Source: CAWCKS01 sp963763485 (lineage in GTDB: Bacteria > Pseudomonadota > Alphaproteobacteria > Rhizobiales > Xanthobacteraceae). From it: a stretch of 64,000 nucleotides of DNA. Position numbers and translations under genes: made by a program. The number at the start of each line of letters is the position of its first letter. Positions within the stretch are counted from its first letter, which is position 1. The notes under the pieces are model-generated. The model made no database searches. It worked only from the letters and a program-made list of their open reading frames with translations, and was not told where the DNA came from. The stretch covers positions 496,001-560,000 of the forward strand of contig CAVXOW010000008.1 in NCBI GenBank assembly GCA_963763485.1. Reading direction: 5' to 3'. Positions 63,072 to 64,000 of this stretch are shown piece by piece.

Positions 63072-64000
63072 GTGCAGCGAATTGTCCTTGCAGCTTTGAT
63101 CGGCATGCTGGTCGGCAGCATCAGTGCCGAGGCCGAAACATACCCGTCGCGGCCGATCACCATCATCGTGCCGTTTGCGGCGGGCGGGCCGACCGATACC
63201 ATTGGCCGCATCCTGGCGCAGCACATGACCGGAACGCTCGGCCAAGCGGTGGTGATCGAGAATGTCACCGGCGCCGCCGGCAGCATCGCGGTCGGCCGCG
63301 TCGCGCGCTCGGAGCCGGATGGCTACACGGTGAGCATCGGCCATGTTGGCACCCACGTCATCAATGGCGCAATCTACAAGCTGCAGTACGATCTCGTCGC
63401 CGACCTCCCGCCGATCGCACTGGTCGCCAGCAATCCGCAATTGATCGTCAGCAAGAAAGCCATTCCCGCCGATGACCTCAAGGGCTTCATCGGCTGGCTC
63501 AAGGCCAATCCCGACAAGGCAACGGAAGGCCACGCCGGTGTCGGCAGTCCGTCGCAGGTCGCGGGCGTGTACTTCCAGAACCAGACCGGCACGCGCTTTC
63601 AGTTTGTGCCATATCGCGGCTCGGGCCCGATCATGCAGGACATGATGGCCGGCCAGATCGACTTCACCTTCGACCAGGCCGCGAACTCGCTGCCGCAGGT
63701 GCGCGGCGGGACCATCAAGGCTTATGCCGTCACCGCGCCGAGGCGGCTCGCCGCGGCGCCGGAGATTCCAACGGTCGACGAAGCCGGCCTGCCCGAATTC
63801 TACATCTCGGTCTGGCACGGGCTGTGGGTGCCGAAGGGCACGCCGCCCGAGGCCATCGACAAACTGGTCGGCGCGGTGAGAGCCGCGCTCGCGGACGACA
63901 AGGTCAGCGCGCGGCTGCGCGAACTCGGCCAGGACATCCCGCCGCCGGATCAGCAGACGCCGCAGGCACTCGGCGCGATGCAAAAGGCCGAGATCGCGAA
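63072..64000 (+). CDS. Bug/TctC-type tripartite tricarboxylate binding protein, cut by window end
   Basis: Begins at GTG 63072 with GGGAGGAG just upstream and is open to the window end (about 309 codons shown). Signal peptide (QRIVLAALIGMLVGSISAEA), then YPSRPITIIVPFAAGGPTDT, TGAAGSIAVGRVARSEPDGY, FQFVPYRGSGPIMQDMMAGQ, IDFTFDQAANSLPQVRGGTI and VWHGLWVPKGTPPEAIDKLV: the Bug family signature throughout. Periplasmic receptor for a carboxylate or amide. Usual length is about 320-325, so only about 12 residues are missing. The membrane partners TctA and TctB are not in the window. Confidence 0.93.
   Translation, partial: MQRIVLAALIGMLVGSISAEAETYPSRPITIIVPFAAGGPTDTIGRILAQHMTGTLGQAVVIENVTGAAGSIAVGRVARSEPDGYTVSIGHVGTHVINGAIYKLQYDLVADLPPIALVASNPQLIVSKKAIPADDLKGFIGWLKANPDKATEGHAGVGSPSQVAGVYFQNQTGTRFQFVPYRGSGPIMQDMMAGQIDFTFDQAANSLPQVRGGTIKAYAVTAPRRLAAAPEIPTVDEAGLPEFYISVWHGLWVPKGTPPEAIDKLVGAVRAALADDKVSARLRELGQDIPPPDQQTPQALGAMQKAEIA

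Overview
The window looks like a high-GC chromosome segment of a Bradyrhizobium/Rhodopseudomonas-type alphaproteobacterium (order Hyphomicrobiales). Support comes from the block rplU-rpmA-GNAT-(C13 peptidase, DMT exporter)-obgE, the lysine/alanine-rich tail on L21, TRAP/Bug/NitT-type uptake systems, and many short dispersed palindromic elements of the kinds that litter these genomes.

Layout. 0-9 kb: SMP-30 lactonase (frameshifted), a degenerate thermonuclease homologue, a GNAT enzyme, an M24 peptidase homologue, a Baeyer-Villiger-type monooxygenase (frameshifted) and a very large LplT-PlsC-acyl-ACP ligase fusion (two frameshifts). 9.4-13.5 kb: a membrane-stress-like cluster (YiaA-type protein, PspA homologue, small unknown protein) read divergently from a TetR regulator with twin operators; then an alpha/beta hydrolase and a Sel1-repeat protein. 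13.5-25.2 kb: an EthA-like monooxygenase with its TetR gene, a three-domain biotin-dependent carboxylase, an epoxide hydrolase, a NitT/TauT-type ABC importer and a cytochrome P450. This reads as a catabolic region for hydrophobic or cyclic compounds. 25.3-28.5 kb: a DctQMP TRAP transporter preceded by the C-terminal remnant of a DadA-like oxidase. 28.8-31.8 kb: NEW3 protein plus ABC ATPase plus permease. 32-39.3 kb: small secreted protein, enoyl-CoA hydratase, DUF3175 protein, Leu/Ile/Val-type binding protein, PHB-depolymerase-like esterase, RecQ helicase, MFS transporter. 39.3-42.2 kb: accessory patch with two unknown genes, tRNA-Ser(CGA), a decayed IS30-type element and a partial duplicate of the tRNA with its flank. 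42.2-51.8 kb: secreted caspase-like protein, a circularly permuted ROK-type kinase homologue, a type-B carboxylesterase lacking its nucleophile Ser, an MDR oxidoreductase, a double repeat-domain extracellular protein and an acyl-CoA-dehydrogenase-type oxygenase. 51.9-57.6 kb: housekeeping rplU, rpmA, obgE block. 57.6-64 kb: GNAT, VOC, a second epoxide hydrolase, FAD oxidoreductase, CPA1 Na+/H+ antiporter and a Bug/TctC binding protein cut by the window end.

Two general observations. First, about fifteen genes spread over the whole window, including recQ, carry one single-base-type frameshift each (mostly +1), and the intact tRNA-Ser copy carries one extra base. This is more like uncorrected indel error in the assembly than real gene decay. 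I therefore describe each gene across its shift. Second, the most unusual biology I see is the ROK-type kinase whose motifs are in permuted order, a C-terminal peptide tail shared by two otherwise unrelated secreted proteins, and the PspA/YiaA/unknown/TetR cluster next to the phospholipid re-acylation fusion.
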